Origin: Vigna angularis
Lineage: Eukaryota; Streptophyta; Magnoliopsida; Fabales; Fabaceae
Direction of reading: 5' to 3'
DNA length: 64,000 nucleotides
Assembly (NCBI RefSeq): GCF_016808095.1
Contig: NC_068970.1
Location: 14,552,501 to 14,616,500, forward strand
The notes under the pieces were generated by a model. The model was not told the origin of the DNA. It did not search any database and saw only the letters and a list, made by a program, of their open reading frames with translations. Shown in pieces: positions 61,517 through 64,000 of the stretch; position 1 is the first letter of the stretch, and every line of letters begins with the position of its first letter. A program made the translations under genes and the position numbers.

Positions 61517-63312
61517 CTTTCCTTACTTACTAGTAAACGGTATCTATAAATACTAAGCTTTCTAACAAGTAAGATATACAAAATATCTATAAAGAAGATA
61601 TAAATTAATTATACAATCATACTTATCTTTAATCGAACAAAGATTGCTCATTGATCCCAAAAACACACATATAATCTAATTATCCCCATGTAAATCAAAA
61701 CCCTAAGTGACTCTAAAAGAACTGTAAGAAAAACTTATTCTTTTCATAAATTGATTGGATATACAAGACATTATAAATTATTTACTAATTAATAATATAA
61801 ATTAAAAAATTACAACTAATTCGGTTCTTTGTGTAAAATAAACTGTTTCAATAAATTCATTATAACTCTTATATTGCTATGTTTTAGGAGATATAAATAT
61901 AATCTTAAATTAGGCAGTCATAGCAGTGGTTAACAACATTTAAAAAATATTAATAATATTGTATCTGTTGAATTGTTAGAGTCCTCAAGATTTTTTATAA
62001 TATAAAAAAAAACATAAGAATGTTTTGTAATAATATTTATTATCATTATTCAAAAAAACACAACTAGCTCAACAGATTAGAACTTATTTCTACTCATAAT
62101 TCAGAAACAATTTACGTCTTACAAAAAGATCTCAATTGTTTCATGTTCATATCTAAGGTTGCAGTGAAACGACCATCCACTGATATTGGTTATAACACTA
62201 AAAACTCTTTTTAAACAATAAAATAATTTGAATAAAAAAATGTCAACACTCGCACCTCTGAAGAAAATAAAAATCTGAATTTTATCATAGTTTTGTATAT
62301 GTTTCCTTTTCCCAATCATATCGAGAATGGTGGCAGAGATTGAGTGGCGAGATGATTTTTAACTTCGATGTAGTCTTGACTTAACGACAACTAAAGTCTC
62401 TTTCACCACAAACAAACAAAAACAAAATGGAAAGACCGCCATTACTACTTTTTTTTTTCTTTCCACTGCCAAATAAACAACCTTATTTATTCATGCTAAT
62501 GCCCAAATGCCAAATGGTGTTTGGTAAAGTGGAGAGCATTGAAAAGGATCATCACTACCTTCCTTTTTCCACTTCAAAAAATTTTATCATCCCAAACTAT
62601 ACCTTTTTAAAGCCATAATTTAAGCCATCCACACGTTTGTCCTTTTTCACACTATTTTTTCTAACCATCATATTCATTCAAACGTTAAAACTAATGCAAT
62701 GTTTCTTCCTTAGTATTAGAATTGGTATCATCACAATTCAAACTGGTTTTGAACACACATCATCCTTATCCTTCCCTTGCCGTATGGGTTCGGGGTCGGT
62801 GATGCTTTTTCAAACATCATCCTTATGTTTCTCTTGCGCAATAATAAGGGAATTCATTTATAGCATTACTTTTCAATTTTTATGGCCAAATGGGAAAGTT
62901 GAAAAAACACAACACAGTCAAACTGAGGTGGTCCACAATACCAAAATCATTCATTGCGGCTTTAATATTATTCTACAGAAAAACGCTTTCTATACAGTGG
63001 CAACCATCCTTGCTGACCTTCATTCTCTATTGGAAATGTAATGTGAACCGATCTGTCTGTCAGCAACTCGAAGTTAATTAATTTGCTATGTTCTCTCTTT
63101 CAAGACGCTTCGTTTCTCCACCTCATTCTCTATGCACAAGCACAAACTAAACCTCCACATTCAGTGTCTTAGATGAAGTCTCCAAAACAAAGACTAACCG
63201 GGTGACTGTTGACCAACAACCCCAAACCAAAGCTAAAATCTTTGAGACAAAAGCTCATATGTGTGTCTCTCTTTCTGTTTAGTTTTGGAGAATTTTCAGT
63301 CCAGAATTGGAA

Positions 63313-63739
63313 ATGAGTTTCCTTCATTTCCTCCTTCTGTGTGTGTTGGTTGCATTTTCCAGTTCACACCTGGTTCGTGGAAATGCAGAGCTAAGAGCTC
63401 TGATGGACCTGAAAATATCTCTGGACCCAGAGGACACGGTGCTTGCCTCGTGGACCAGTGATGGTGATCCGTGCAGTGGTTCGTTCTTGGGGGTTGCGTG
63501 CAACGAGCATAACAAAGTGGCGAATATATCATTGCCAGGAAGAGGTCTTTCTGGCCGTGTCTCTCCAGCTGTGGCTGAACTCAGATGCTTGTCAGGTCTA
63601 TACCTACATTTCAACCACCTCTCTGGGGACATACCCAGAGAGATTGCAAATCTAACAGAATTGATGGATCTCTATCTCAACGTTAATAATCTATCTGGAA
63701 CAATTCCCCCTGATATCGGGAACATGATTAGTCTCCAAG
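63313..63739 (+). CDS. LRR receptor-like kinase, first exon only (runs off the window)
   Basis: The N-terminus of a plasma-membrane leucine-rich-repeat receptor kinase. The ATG at 63313 opens MSFLHFLLLCVLVAFSSS, a clear signal peptide ending near residue 23. The LRR N-terminal cap follows (ALMDLKISLDPEDTVLASW, then DPCSGSFLGVACNE with the paired Cys). Then come repeats: VANISLPGRGLSGRVSP, CLSGLYLHFNHLSGDIP and ELMDLYLNVNNLSGTIP. The exon ends in phase 1 at 63739 before GTTAGT; 63740-64000 is intron. The rest of the LRRs, the transmembrane segment and the kinase lie outside the window. The LSGLYLHFN/LMDLYLNVNNLSG style resembles a small plant LRR-RLK group (At5g51560/At4g22730-like from memory, tentative). 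Ligand unknown. Confidence 0.85.
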
Positions 63740-64000
63740 GTTAGTATATAGTTTTGTGGTAGCTTATCTTTAGTTTGTATCAAGTTATCTACAGAAACGA
63801 AGCCTCATTGCTTAATCTTAAATTCTATTAACTGCTTTGAGTTGAATACCTTTAATGGGGGAAGGAAATTGTATTAGTTTGAATTTTGCGAATTATCTGA
63901 ACACTCTGTCAGTTAAGTTGCGTTACTACTATTATGATATGGATTTGACTAAGTCCAGCTTCCAAGTTGGGTGTCCAGAACTGTAAATGTACTTCTCCAT

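Larger units (their letters stand above)
60027..63312. other. AT-rich intergenic region and LRR kinase promoter
   Basis: No gene recognised. It contains two long (AT)n tracts. The last few hundred bases form the promoter and leader of the LRR kinase gene, including TTGAC-containing W-box-like words at about 63208. Short open frames at 62427-63081 are not recognisable proteins. Confidence 0.5.

Noticed and set aside
62427..63081. Overlapping plus-strand frames upstream of the LRR kinase
   Set aside because: No domain, low-complexity Phe-rich start, and located in the expected promoter region.

Overview
This is a plant nuclear window, almost certainly from a legume and probably a phaseoloid (Phaseolus/Vigna/Glycine-like) species; the family-level call is an inference from protein flavour and repeat style. 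Evidence for a plant nucleus: GT-AG introns, a very AT-rich background with long (AT)n tracts, Ty1-copia, CACTA and Mutator-like elements, and plant-only families (CYP706 P450, PPR, UDP-glucuronate 4-epimerase, CML13/14-type EF-hand protein, LRR receptor kinase). Exon coordinates were worked out by hand from reading frames and splice sites.

Layout. 1-18.2 kb: two CYP706-like cytochrome P450 genes in tandem on the + strand (1659-4368 and 14869-18216), each with two exons and a phase-0 intron just before the I-helix oxygen-binding motif. The 10.5 kb between them is a nest of transposons: a decayed PPR gene (about 5497-11918) split by a 3.86 kb CACTA element (5618-9481) carrying fragments of two unrelated host genes (a short-chain dehydrogenase and an IBR3-like acyl-CoA dehydrogenase), by a second AT-rich inverted-repeat insertion, and by a Mutator-like fragment. 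19.3-20.3 kb: a Pack-MULE with a perfect 9-bp target duplication, carrying a nearly complete but broken S1-type bZIP gene. 20.3-25.9 kb: gene-free AT-rich DNA.

25.9-44.4 kb is the housekeeping part: an intronless UDP-glucuronate 4-epimerase (25961-27250, +), an eight-exon maspardin-like alpha/beta hydrolase (29771-34970, +), a five-exon ribosomal protein S13 gene (37077-38539, -), a decayed copia element (39.5-42.2 kb, -) and a CML13/14-type EF-hand gene (43978-44421, -).

45-60 kb is a second transposon nest. Two related degenerate copia remnants (45246-48515 and 52236-53411, both -) flank a 1.8 kb pentanucleotide GGTTN satellite (48866-50690) and a broken serine hydroxymethyltransferase copy (51150-51766). 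Next comes a very young copia element with complete 207-bp LTRs and a 5-bp target duplication (54371-58318); it lacks gag, has a stop codon in pol and a substituted integrase catalytic residue. Two Mutator-type foldback MITEs follow, each with 9-bp target duplications. The window ends in the first exon of an LRR receptor-like kinase (63313-63739, +) that continues off the edge.

The host genes do not form one pathway. The main message is a small tandem P450 family and ordinary housekeeping genes embedded in DNA repeatedly hit by elements that capture host gene fragments.
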